Below, in pieces: positions 26,236 through 34,351 of a stretch of DNA of 64,000 nt. A model generated the notes under the pieces. It had not been told where the DNA came from and did not search any database. It saw nothing but the letters and a program-made list of their open reading frames with translations. Positions within the stretch are counted from its first letter, which is position 1. Each line of letters opens with the position of its first letter. The DNA comes from SZUA-430 sp040080835. GTDB taxonomy: Bacteria > Pseudomonadota > Alphaproteobacteria > Micropepsales > Micropepsaceae. The stretch is from contig JBEBHP010000010.1 in the NCBI GenBank assembly GCA_040080835.1, positions 108,669 to 172,668 on the forward strand, given 5' to 3'. The position numbers and the translations under genes were made by a program.

Positions 26236-27456
26236 GTGAGTAGTCAGAAGGCCAATCTTGCGGAACAGTACCGGCGCTCGGGCAAACGGGCGCGTCAGGG
26301 CTCGTTTCTGCTTGTGCTGCCTCTGCTCGCGTTCCTCATGGTGACGTTCATCCTTCCGATCGGTTCGATGCTGAGCCGCAGCATTGAAGATTCGACTGTC
26401 GCCGACATCCTGCCGCGTACGGCCGCCGCGCTTCGCGCCTGGAATGGCAAGGGCCGACCGCCGTTCAGCGCCTACTCGGCGCTGGCCGACGATCTGGATC
26501 GCGCCTACCGGCAAGGCACAATCGGCAAGGTCGCGACGCGCATGAATTTCGAACGCTCTGGCATGCGTTCGCTTCTGATCAAGACTGCGCGCGAGGCACA
26601 CGCCTTTGAGCCGCCCTACGCGCAGGCCTTCAACCAGATCGACCTGCAGTGGAGCGAACCGGAATTATGGGGTGTGCTGCGGCATGCAAGTGCCACAACC
26701 ACTTCCGGCTATTACGCCGCCGCGCTGGACAAGACGCGCACCGCTGAAGGCACCTGGGTCGACAAGCCCGAGGAAGACCAGATCTATGTGATCCTGTTTA
26801 CCCGCACGCTGGCGGTTGCCGGTGGAGTGACGGCAGCGTGCTTCCTGCTCGGGTATCCGCTCGCGTTCTACATTTCACATCTGGATGAGCGCTCCCGCAA
26901 TCTGGTGCTAATCCTGGTGCTGCTGCCGTTCTGGACCAGCCTGCTGGTGCGCACGACGGCATGGATTGCGCTGCTGCAGACCAATGGTGTCATCAATGAC
27001 ATCATTGCATCCTTTGCCGGTGAAGGTGCCAGGCTTGAGCTCATTCACAACATGACCGGCACCATCATCGCGATGACGCATATCCTGCTGCCGTTCATGG
27101 TGCTGCCGACCTACAGCGTGATGCTGTCGGTACCGCCTTCCCTTTCACGCGCGGCGGTCTCGCTGGGCGCCACGCCGTGGACGGCTTTCTGGCGGGTCTA
27201 TTTCCCCATGACATTGCCGGGGGCTGCTGCCGGTGGGCTTCTCGTGTTCATCCTGGCACTAGGCTACTACATCACGCCAGCGCTTGTGGGCGGACGGACG
27301 GGACAGCTGATCTCGAACATGATCGAGTTCCACATGAAGACGTCACTCAACTGGGGGCTTGCGGCAGCGCTTGGCGGGATCCTGCTCAGTGGGGTGCTTG
27401 TGCTCTATGTCTTCTATGCGCGCATCGTGGGCCTGAACCGGCTGAGGCTGGGATGA
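26236..27456 (+). CDS. potB: Polyamine-type ABC importer permease (PotB-like)
   Basis: 406 residues, GTG start at 26236 after AGGGGG. The first membrane helix (about 24-44) is followed by a large extracytoplasmic insert of about 140 residues (45-185). The normal inner-membrane core comes next, with the EAA-type loop in SRAAVSLGATPWTAFWRVYFPMTLPG. Most PotB proteins are about 280-300 residues, so the insert explains the extra length. The stop overlaps the start of the next permease gene by 4 bases. Confidence 0.92.
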   Translation: MSSQKANLAEQYRRSGKRARQGSFLLVLPLLAFLMVTFILPIGSMLSRSIEDSTVADILPRTAAALRAWNGKGRPPFSAYSALADDLDRAYRQGTIGKVATRMNFERSGMRSLLIKTAREAHAFEPPYAQAFNQIDLQWSEPELWGVLRHASATTTSGYYAAALDKTRTAEGTWVDKPEEDQIYVILFTRTLAVAGGVTAACFLLGYPLAFYISHLDERSRNLVLILVLLPFWTSLLVRTTAWIALLQTNGVINDIIASFAGEGARLELIHNMTGTIIAMTHILLPFMVLPTYSVMLSVPPSLSRAAVSLGATPWTAFWRVYFPMTLPGAAAGGLLVFILALGYYITPALVGGRTGQLISNMIEFHMKTSLNWGLAAALGGILLSGVLVLYVFYARIVGLNRLRLG

Positions 27457-28304
27457 CCATGAACGGATCGAAAAGGAAGTTCAGTTTCAGCGACCTGGAG
27501 TTTCTGCTCAACAAGTGGTTTGCGATCGGCGTCCTGTTCTTCCTGCTTGCGCCACTGTTTGTCGTGGTGCCGCTGTCGTTCAACGCCGAGCCCTATTTCA
27601 GTTTTACCGACAAGATGCTGGCGTTGAACCCGGAAGGGTTTTCGCTTCGATGGTATCGAGACATCGTCGAGAACCCGCAGTGGCTTGAAGCGATGACCAA
27701 CAGCGTGATCATTGCCCTGTGTTCGACTTTCCTTGCCACCGTGCTTGGTACACTGGCCGCGATGGGCCTTGCCCGCAGCAACATGCCATTCCGCGATTTC
27801 TTCATGGCACTTCTGATTTCGCCGCTGATCGTACCGATCGTGATTGCAGCCGCCGGCATGTACTTCTTCTATTCCAGCATCGGGCTTACACAGACGACAC
27901 TTGGCATCATCCTGGCGCACACGTCCCTGGGCGTGCCGTTTGTCGTGATCACGATGACGGCGACGCTGTCAGGTTTCGACCAGAACCTGGTGAAGGCCGC
28001 ATCGAGCCTGGGCGCCAACCCGGTGACGACGTTTTATCGCGTGACTTTACCGCTGGTAGCGCCCGGCATGATCTCGGGCGCGCTGTTTGCCTTTGCGGCC
28101 TCGTTCGATGAAGTTGTGACGGTGCTCTTCCTCGGTGGCCCTGACCAGCGCACGATCCCGCGCCAGATGTGGTCAGGCATCCGCGAGCAGATCAGCCCGA
28201 CGATCCTTGCGGTCGCCACGCTGCTGATCATCTTCTCGTGCCTGCTGTTGCTGGCGGTTGAGATGCTGCGGCGGTGGCATACGCCGCCTTCGGTTAAACA
28301 CTAA
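27453..28304 (+). CDS. potC: Polyamine-type ABC importer permease (PotC-like)
   Basis: 283 residues from ATG 27453, which overlaps the upstream stop (ATGA). Six hydrophobic segments are visible, with the EAA loop LVKAASSLGANPVTTFYRVTLPLVAPG that docks on the ATPase. It forms the second half of the channel with the PotB-like protein. A set of hairpins follows the stop. Confidence 0.93.
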   Translation: MTMNGSKRKFSFSDLEFLLNKWFAIGVLFFLLAPLFVVVPLSFNAEPYFSFTDKMLALNPEGFSLRWYRDIVENPQWLEAMTNSVIIALCSTFLATVLGTLAAMGLARSNMPFRDFFMALLISPLIVPIVIAAAGMYFFYSSIGLTQTTLGIILAHTSLGVPFVVITMTATLSGFDQNLVKAASSLGANPVTTFYRVTLPLVAPGMISGALFAFAASFDEVVTVLFLGGPDQRTIPRQMWSGIREQISPTILAVATLLIIFSCLLLLAVEMLRRWHTPPSVKH

Positions 28305-28314
28305 ATTGAACAGC

Positions 28315-28437
28315 CCTTCTCCAACTTGTTGGAGAAGGTGCCGAGCGCAGCGAGGCGGATGAGGAGACGCTGCGGCCAACCTTCTCCTCACCCGTCACGC
28401 AGCTTTGCTGCGTGCCACCCTCTCCAGCTGGAGAGGG
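28315..28437. repeat. Cluster of three intergenic palindromes
   Basis: Between convergent genes there are three stems in a row: CCTTCTCCAA-CTTG-TTGGAGAAGG (28315-28338), CACGCAG-CTTTG-CTGCGTG (28396-28414), and the perfect palindrome CCCTCTCCAGCTGGAGAGGG (28418-28437). The style is that of intergenic palindromic elements of many Alphaproteobacteria. It can serve as a two-way terminator. Confidence 0.75.
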
Positions 28438-28448
28438 GCTGGGGTTCT

Positions 28449-29408
28449 TCAGGCGGCGAGGCGCTTTTTGGCTTCGTCGTATTCGCGCTTGAGTTTGGCG
28501 ACGACGTCGGCGACGGGGACGATGTTCTGGATCTGGCCGACGCCCTGGCCGGCGCCCCAGATGTCTTTCCAGGCTTTCTTTTCCATGTTGCCGCCCGAGC
28601 CGAAATTCATCTTGGACTTGTCGGCTTCCGGCAGGTTTGCCGGGTCGAGGCCTGCTGCGGTGATCGACGGCGCGAGATAGTTGCCGTGCACGCCCGTGAA
28701 CAGGTTTGAATAGACGATGTCCTGCGCCATCGTGTCGACCAGCATCTGCTTGTAGCGCGGATCGGCGTTGGCTTCCGTCGTCGCGATGAAGCGCGTGCCG
28801 AGATAGGCAAGATCGGCACCCATTGCGAGAGCTGCCAGTACGCTGCCGCCGTTTGCGATCGATCCCGACACCAGGATCGTCTTGTCGAACCAGGCGCGCA
28901 CTTCCGGCACCAGCGCAAACGGGGACAGTGTGCCAGCGTGTCCGCCGGCACCGGCACAGACCAGAATCAGGCCGTCGACGCCCTCTTCGGCCGCCTTCTT
29001 CGCATGGCGGATATTGATCACGTCGTGGAAGACAACGCCGCCATAGGAGTGCGTTGCCTTCACGATCTCTGCAGGGGCGCGCAGGCTTGTGATGATGATG
29101 GGCGCCTTGTGCTTCACGCAGACGGCCATGTCTGCCATCACGCGGTCGTTCGACGAGTGCACGATCTGGTTGACGGCATAGGGCGCAGTCTTCCTGCCGG
29201 TCTTCTGTTCGTGGTCGTCGAGTTCGTTCCGGATCCGCTCAAGCCACTTGTCGAGCATCTCGGCCGGCCTTGCGTTCAGGGCCGGGAACGAGCCGACGAT
29301 GCCCGCCTTGCACTGGGCGATGACCAATTCTGGGCCCGAAACGATGAAGAGCGGCGAACCCACGACGGGGATCGACAGGCGGTTTTGCAGTACGGGCGGC
29401 AAGGACAT
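28449..29408 (-). CDS. Nitronate monooxygenase / 2-nitropropane dioxygenase family flavoprotein
   Basis: 319 residues in an FMN-binding TIM barrel. It shows PVVGSPLFIVSGPELVIAQCKAGIVGSFPALNARP near the N-terminus, LILVCAGAGGHAGTLSPFALVPEVR with the catalytic-type His, and GADLAYLGTRFIATTEANAD for FMN phosphate. Family members oxidise nitronates such as propionate-3-nitronate, though some act as enoyl reductases. It has its own short promoter region and faces the potC-like gene. Confidence 0.9.
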   Translation of the reverse strand: MSLPPVLQNRLSIPVVGSPLFIVSGPELVIAQCKAGIVGSFPALNARPAEMLDKWLERIRNELDDHEQKTGRKTAPYAVNQIVHSSNDRVMADMAVCVKHKAPIIITSLRAPAEIVKATHSYGGVVFHDVINIRHAKKAAEEGVDGLILVCAGAGGHAGTLSPFALVPEVRAWFDKTILVSGSIANGGSVLAALAMGADLAYLGTRFIATTEANADPRYKQMLVDTMAQDIVYSNLFTGVHGNYLAPSITAAGLDPANLPEADKSKMNFGSGGNMEKKAWKDIWGAGQGVGQIQNIVPVADVVAKLKREYDEAKKRLAA

Positions 29409-29497
29409 GGTGTTTCCAAAGCGGTTGGTTGTTCGTGATGCTAGTCGGCGGGTCTGCGGTTACGCAAGCCCGCCGGAATTTCCCTACGTCATCGGGT

Positions 29498-30931
29498 TCA
29501 GGCCGGCGTCGGCATCCAGTTGCCGTGGAAGCCTGGCGGGATCCGGTGCGGGATCGTAACCGTAGCCACGGGCGGGCCTTCGAAGTTCGCTGCGTCGAGT
29601 ATCACGAGGTCGGTCGTGTCGGTTGTTGTGTCGATCACGTAGCCCATCAGCCAGCCATCGTCTTCTGACCGGGTGCCCGGCCGCCCGACGAATACGAATT
29701 CTCCCGGCACGCGGCCTGGACCGAAATCGTGCACCTGACGTGTCCCCGCTTCGAGGTCATGCTTGAAGTAGCGCGTCGACGTACCCACGAACACATCGGC
29801 GGCAAGCGACACCGTATAGGCGTAGCGATAGGACTTGCCGATGCGGCTTTCGTTTGGCCGCGGGAATTCCTGGGATTCCTGGTCGATCACCTTGCGCTCG
29901 ACCTTTTTTGCAGCGGGATCGATCGTCCAGCGCTCGAATGGAACGGACTTGGAATCCGGACCCATCGTGCTCTCGGCGAACATCGTGTTGTGCGCGCAGA
30001 CGTCGAGGATCACCTTGCCGTCCGTCGTCTCGAAGCCATTGCATGGATGATACACGTAGCAGGGATCAACGTTCCACCAGACCACATCCTCGCTCTTGCC
30101 TTCACGCGGCAACAGGCCGACACGGGCCTGATGGTCGGTATTCCACGCATAGGGGAAGCCATAGCCCGCCGCCATGCGTTTCATCGAGAAGGTCACGGGC
30201 ATGTCGAGAATGATCACGTAATTTTTTGTGATCATGCAGTCGTGGATCATGGGACCGTGCTTGACCGTGATCGGTTCCTCACGGCGGACCTTGCCGTTGC
30301 GGTCAACAACCACGTGGCGGATCGTGTCCAGGTTCGGGCCTTCATAGCAGATCGCGTGCAGTTCGCCGGTATCGGGATCGAGGTGCGGATGGGCGCTGAA
30401 GCTGCCCTTCAGTGATCCGCCGAAAGGATCATGGGCGATGGATTCCAGATCCGGTCCGACGCGAACCGGGTAGCCGCCAGCTTCGACGACCGCCCAAGCC
30501 TGGCCCGCATGCGGGACGATGTTGGTATTGACGGTATCAAAGAAGTTGCGGGGGCCGGGCACAGCCTGTTCGCCCAGTGCCTTGCTGACGGCGGTGCTGC
30601 GGATCCAGCGGTTGCGATACCATTCGGCCTTGCCCTTGTTCAGCCGTACGCCATGGATCATGCCGTCACCCATGAACCAGTGATACGCAGCCGCGTTGGG
30701 CGGCGTTGCCGGGTTCGGACCAATGCGCACGTAGCGGCCGTCGAGTTCCGTCGGGATCTGGCCTGTCACCTTGAGGTCGGTGAGCGTGCGTTCATCGCGC
30801 ATCGGCTCGTGAATGCCGGTGAGGAACGGGTTTTGCGCGTCACTGCGCATCAGGCTGCGGTTGACGCCTGCAACGGCTCCCACTGCCTTTGTCACAGTGG
30901 AACGGATAAAGTTCTCAACGGGGCTTGCCAT
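29498..30931 (-). CDS. Carotenoid oxygenase family protein
   Basis: 477 residues from ATG 30931, with GGGAGA just upstream; a TTG one codon earlier is less likely. It is a seven-bladed propeller of the carotenoid cleavage/RPE65 family. Four iron-ligand histidines lie in SAHPHLDPD, MIHDCMITK, VYHPCNGFE and the C-terminal FHGNW. Members cleave double bonds in carotenoids, apocarotenoids or stilbenes; the substrate here is open. It is divergent from a TetR gene, with palindromes between them, so control by that regulator is likely. Confidence 0.93.
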   Translation of the reverse strand: MASPVENFIRSTVTKAVGAVAGVNRSLMRSDAQNPFLTGIHEPMRDERTLTDLKVTGQIPTELDGRYVRIGPNPATPPNAAAYHWFMGDGMIHGVRLNKGKAEWYRNRWIRSTAVSKALGEQAVPGPRNFFDTVNTNIVPHAGQAWAVVEAGGYPVRVGPDLESIAHDPFGGSLKGSFSAHPHLDPDTGELHAICYEGPNLDTIRHVVVDRNGKVRREEPITVKHGPMIHDCMITKNYVIILDMPVTFSMKRMAAGYGFPYAWNTDHQARVGLLPREGKSEDVVWWNVDPCYVYHPCNGFETTDGKVILDVCAHNTMFAESTMGPDSKSVPFERWTIDPAAKKVERKVIDQESQEFPRPNESRIGKSYRYAYTVSLAADVFVGTSTRYFKHDLEAGTRQVHDFGPGRVPGEFVFVGRPGTRSEDDGWLMGYVIDTTTDTTDLVILDAANFEGPPVATVTIPHRIPPGFHGNWMPTPA

Positions 30932-30947
30932 CAAATCTCTCCCTGCA

Positions 30948-30965
30948 TTAGAAACCTGTTCCTAA
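30948..30965. promoter_or_regulatory. Candidate operator palindrome 1 (carotenoid oxygenase / TetR intergenic)
   Basis: TTAGAAACCTGTTCCTAA is an 18-base near-perfect palindrome (7 of 8 positions in each arm). It begins 17 bases upstream of the oxygenase start codon, overlapping its likely leader. It is a plausible TetR-family operator. Confidence 0.45.
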
Positions 30966-30995
30966 TGTTTACAGTGATAACATATGCGGCGATGA

Positions 30996-31006
30996 TGACA
31001 GTGTCA
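30996..31006. promoter_or_regulatory. Candidate operator palindrome 2 (just upstream of tetR)
   Basis: TGACAGTGTCA is a perfect palindrome around a central G, 8 bases before the TetR start codon. The same 11-mer is found again after the TetR gene at 31613-31623, inside a longer palindrome. Confidence 0.45.
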
Positions 31007-31014
31007 ACATTCCA

Positions 31015-31590
31015 ATGACCCGGCAGAGCTACCATCATGGGGATTTGCGTGCGGCTGTGGTCGATGAGGCCCTGGCGCTGCTCGAAAAGGGTTCGCCGGA
31101 GGACCTGAGCCTGCGCGAGGTGGCGCGCAACGTTGGCGTCAGCGCAACGGCTGTCTACCGCCATTTTCCCAGCAAGGAAGACCTGCTGAAGGCTTTGGCA
31201 CATCACGGCCTGGCCCTTCTCGGCGAACAGCAGCGCAAGTCTGCTGCGCGCTCGGGTGGTACTGAAGGTTTTGCACAAACGGGGCGCGCCTATGTGCGTT
31301 TTGCACTCAATCACCCCAACCTGTTCCGGCTGATTTTCATCCACAGTCCGGGGCACATGCGGCCGGAGACGAGCAGTCCGGAAGGTTCGCCGGCGTGGCT
31401 GCTGCGCCACTACATAGGCCAGGCGCTTGGCCCGCGTGCGACGCCGGAGCAGGTGTTCGCGTCCGTGCTCAGGGCATGGGCGCTCGTGCATGGGCTGTCG
31501 ATGCTGATCCTTGATGGCCAGGTCGAGCGCAAGGCCGCTGAGGCGATGATCGACCAGGTGATTGCGCCGGATCGACGGGCGGGCAAATGA
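31015..31590 (+). CDS. TetR/AcrR family transcriptional regulator
   Basis: 191 residues. The N-terminal HTH is HHGDLRAAVVDEALALLEKG, LSLREVARNVGVSATAVYRHFPSKEDLLKAL. The C-terminal region (RAYVRFALNHPNLFRLIFIHSP) resembles the WHG-type ligand domain. It is divergent from the carotenoid oxygenase gene and likely represses it and itself. Palindromes sit on both sides of the gene. Confidence 0.93.
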   Translation: MTRQSYHHGDLRAAVVDEALALLEKGSPEDLSLREVARNVGVSATAVYRHFPSKEDLLKALAHHGLALLGEQQRKSAARSGGTEGFAQTGRAYVRFALNHPNLFRLIFIHSPGHMRPETSSPEGSPAWLLRHYIGQALGPRATPEQVFASVLRAWALVHGLSMLILDGQVERKAAEAMIDQVIAPDRRAGK

Positions 31591-31607
31591 AATTCTGGCG
31601 ACGGGCA

Positions 31608-31682
31608 AAAGGTGACAGTGTCACCTTTCGTGGCTACCCAAAAATGGCTGAACCGGGCGGAACCTATCGTTAAAAGGTGACA
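31608..31682. promoter_or_regulatory. Palindrome and half-site after the TetR gene
   Basis: AAAGGTGACAGTGTCACCTTT (31608-31628) is a palindrome with 10-base arms about one central base; it contains the TGACAGTGTCA found before tetR. The left arm, AAAGGTGACA, is repeated exactly at 31673-31682. It could be a terminator for tetR, but the shared core argues for a regulator site. Between here and 31960 I see no gene or further structure. Confidence 0.4.
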
Positions 31683-31959
31683 ATTTTGCTTGAAGGTTGC
31701 CTGCGGGCAGAGGCGAAAAAGACTGTCGGGACGAGGATCTGAAACCGGGAATTTCATGGGCGCAATTCGGCGCACTCACCTGTTTTGGTTTTTTTCCGGG
31801 TCGCACAGGCTCACGAAGCGGAAACGTAATACATATTCACAATGTCACGGCGAATTCGCAGGCGAGCTTGCGACAATCGCTTTGGAACAATATAGGAACT
31901 TCTGATCAGCTTCAAGTGCGCGATGTTGCCGCGCCCGGACACGTCTGCAGCGACCGCGA

Positions 31960-32105
31960 CACCCCCTCCCGTGCAGCAGCTACGCTGCGCACGTACTCCC
32001 CCAAAACGCTGACGCGTTTTAGGGGAGACGCCTGATTTGGGTGTCTTCCCCAAATTTCATTTGGGGGAGTACGTGCGCAGCGTAGCTGCTGCACGGGAGG
32101 GGGTG
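31960..32105. repeat. 46-bp perfect inverted repeat with structured 54-base centre
   Basis: Arms 31960-32005 and 32060-32105 are exact reverse complements over 46 bases (left arm contains CGTGCAGCAGCTACGCTGCG). The centre has two further hairpins: AAAACGC-TGAC-GCGTTTT (overlapping the left arm) and CCCCAAAT-TTC-ATTTGGGG (overlapping the right arm). The element ends 4 bases before the stop codon of the CoA-transferase gene. It is far longer than a terminator needs to be. Confidence 0.9.
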
Positions 32106-32109
32106 ACGT

Positions 32110-33291
32110 TCAGGAAATGGCGCCTGCCTTCCGTAGGGCGTCGATTTCGGCGTCGGTCTTTTTCAGTTCGCGCAGGACTTCGGTGGTGTGTTCGCCGAGG
32201 GCGGGGGCTGGTCTGCGGAAGGGGAGCGCCTCGCCGTCGAAGTGGGCGGGGTTGCGGGCTAGGCGCATGCGGCCGGCGCGGGGGTCATCGAGAATGCCGA
32301 TGCTGTCGTTGGCTTTCACCTGCTCGTTCACGAGGACTTCCTCGCGCTTCAGCACTTTGGCATGCGGCGCGTCTTCGGCTTCGAGGCGGGCGGTTATTTC
32401 GGCGGTCGCAAAGCCCGCGACAACTCCAGAAATCAGGTCGGTCATGATTTTTGCATTCTGCATGCGGTCCAGGACCGTGCGGAAGCGCGGATCGTCGGCG
32501 AATTCTGGCTTGCCGATGGCGCGGCAGGTTGAACGGAACTCGTCGTCGGAAATGGCGAGCATCGTGATGAAGCCGTCCTTCGTCTTGCGGATGGAATAGA
32601 AGCTTGCGAAATCCGGGGACTTGTTGAACTCGCCTTCGAAGCTGAGATTGTAGTAGGAGTCCGGCCAGAGGAATGCGATGGCGGTGTCGAGCATGTTGAT
32701 GTCAATCCTGCTGCCACCTTTCCCGCGCGCCTTGGCGAACAATGCTGCCGTGATTGCCTGTGCCGCGGTGATCGCCATCGTCTTGTCGCAAACTAATGTC
32801 TGGATGAGTTGCGGGTCGCCGGTGACAGCGTTCTTCTGGGTGTCGGAAAAGCCCGAGGTGGCCTGGATCACGGGATCATAGACCCGGCGCTTTGCGTAGG
32901 GTCCTGTGTCCCCAAAACCGGACATGGATGCGTAGATGAGGCCCGCGTTGAGCGCCTTGAGGCTCTCGTAACCGAGACCCAGTTTTTCCAGTGCGCCGGG
33001 GCGGAAGTTTTCAACCAGCACATCCGCCGTCTTCACGAGCTCGATGAGGATCGCCCTGCCCTCAGGCGATTTCAGGTTCAGGACGATGCCGCGCTTGTTG
33101 CGGTTGACCGCGGTGAACATTGCGTTCACGCCATTGCGGATCGGTCCCAGATAGCGAACGATGTCACCAGGACCCGGCCCTTCAACCTTGATGACGTCCG
33201 CACCCTGGTCGGCCAGAATCTGGGTTGCCATCGGACCCGAGATCACGGCAGAGAGGTCAATCACACGCACGCCTTCAAGTGGTCCGCTCAT
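32110..33291 (-). CDS. CaiB/BaiF-type (class III) CoA transferase
   Basis: 393 residues from ATG 33291 (MSGPLEGVRVIDLS), with GGAG about 9 bases upstream. Typical elements are VIDLSAVISGPMATQILADQGADVIKVEGPG, RNKRGIVLNLKSPEGR, VLVENFRPGALEKLGLGYESL, and the region IDINMLDTAIAF after the catalytic Asp. The family moves CoA between carboxylic acids (carnitine, formyl, or dicarboxylate). No pathway partner is adjacent, so the acids are unknown. Confidence 0.93.
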   Translation of the reverse strand: MSGPLEGVRVIDLSAVISGPMATQILADQGADVIKVEGPGPGDIVRYLGPIRNGVNAMFTAVNRNKRGIVLNLKSPEGRAILIELVKTADVLVENFRPGALEKLGLGYESLKALNAGLIYASMSGFGDTGPYAKRRVYDPVIQATSGFSDTQKNAVTGDPQLIQTLVCDKTMAITAAQAITAALFAKARGKGGSRIDINMLDTAIAFLWPDSYYNLSFEGEFNKSPDFASFYSIRKTKDGFITMLAISDDEFRSTCRAIGKPEFADDPRFRTVLDRMQNAKIMTDLISGVVAGFATAEITARLEAEDAPHAKVLKREEVLVNEQVKANDSIGILDDPRAGRMRLARNPAHFDGEALPFRRPAPALGEHTTEVLRELKKTDAEIDALRKAGAIS

Positions 33292-33413
33292 TCGTGGCTC
33301 CATGCATGCGTGGGGTGGTTCATCGGTTCTGCGCGCTTTTGCTTGCTGTATTTGGCGCAGAATGCATGCCAGAGACAAGGGCAGACAATGCGGCCTTGGG
33401 AGTGCTGTGCTGG

Positions 33414-34178
33414 ATGAGCAATTCGCGTGCCGACGTGCAGATGCTTGAAGAGTTGAACTTCAATGCCTGGCCTGCGCTGCATACGGTCCACCATGATGGC
33501 TGGCTGATCAGGAAAACCGGCGGCAGTTCGAGACGGGTCAATTCCGCGAACGCCCTGTCGCCCGGGGTGCTGCCGCTTGAAGAGAAGGTCCGCTATTGCG
33601 AGGCACTGTTTGACGGATGGAAACAGAGGCGCGTGTTTCGGGTCACGCCGCTTGCCGATCCGGCGCTCGCCGGTCTTCTCGCCGCGCGCGGCTACGAACC
33701 CGAAGCGCCCACTTTTGTTCAGGTCGCGCAGGTGAAACCGTTCCCGATCGACGCGCGCGTGACAGTTTCGGATCGGTTTGACCCTGCATGGTCGCGGGCT
33801 TCTGCAGCGATGCGTGGGTTGGCTGGTGATGACGCCGTCATCCTGGAAGCGCAGCATCGTGCCATTGCCATTCCAACACTCTGGGCCTCGGCGCGGGTGG
33901 ATGGCGAGATCGCGGCAGTCGGTGCTGTCGCCGTGGAACGCGGGTGGGCTGGACTTCACGGCATCTATGTCAGTCGCTCGGTACGCAGGGCCGGACTGGC
34001 GCGCGCCATCAGCAAGGCCCTGCTTGGTGGTGCACACCAGCTTGGCGCATCTCGCGCCTGGCTGCAGGTCGAGCAGGGCAATAGCGCTGCACTCCCGCTC
34101 TACGGTTCGCTAGGGTTCGAGACAGAGTGGGCGTACCAGCACCTGGTGCTCTCGGCGACTACGGCCTTAACACATTGA
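33414..34178 (+). CDS. GNAT family N-acetyltransferase
   Basis: 254 residues from ATG 33414. The C-terminal half is a GNAT fold: IAAVGAVAVERGWAGLHGIYVSRSVRRAGLARAISKAL (acetyl-CoA pyrophosphate loop R-x-x-G-x-A variant) and SRAWLQVEQGNSAALPLYGSLGFE. The N-terminal half (WPALHTVHHDGWLIRKTGGSSRRVNSANAL) recalls the extra domain seen in two-domain GNATs. It is 173 bases upstream of oppB on the same strand, but a separate promoter region lies between. Substrate unknown. Confidence 0.88.
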   Translation: MSNSRADVQMLEELNFNAWPALHTVHHDGWLIRKTGGSSRRVNSANALSPGVLPLEEKVRYCEALFDGWKQRRVFRVTPLADPALAGLLAARGYEPEAPTFVQVAQVKPFPIDARVTVSDRFDPAWSRASAAMRGLAGDDAVILEAQHRAIAIPTLWASARVDGEIAAVGAVAVERGWAGLHGIYVSRSVRRAGLARAISKALLGGAHQLGASRAWLQVEQGNSAALPLYGSLGFETEWAYQHLVLSATTALTH

Positions 34179-34351
34179 AATTATTCATAAAATATTGGAC
34201 AATCCCCCAATCGATGCATTGACTTTGCGGCGAGTCTCACTGAGTTTGCGTTCGATTGGCTGGTGGTGTGCTTCGAGAGAGGAATTTTTCACACCAACTG
34301 GTATCAATAGTGTGTAAGTGGCGTTGCTGAGGCAGGGATTCGACGGACGAC

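Noticed and set aside
25135..26601. A 488-residue minus-strand frame opposite the PotD-like gene and the start of the PotB-like gene
   Set aside because: It is long only because the plus-strand genes avoid certain codons in that frame. It spans two real genes and their junction, with no domain or ribosome site.
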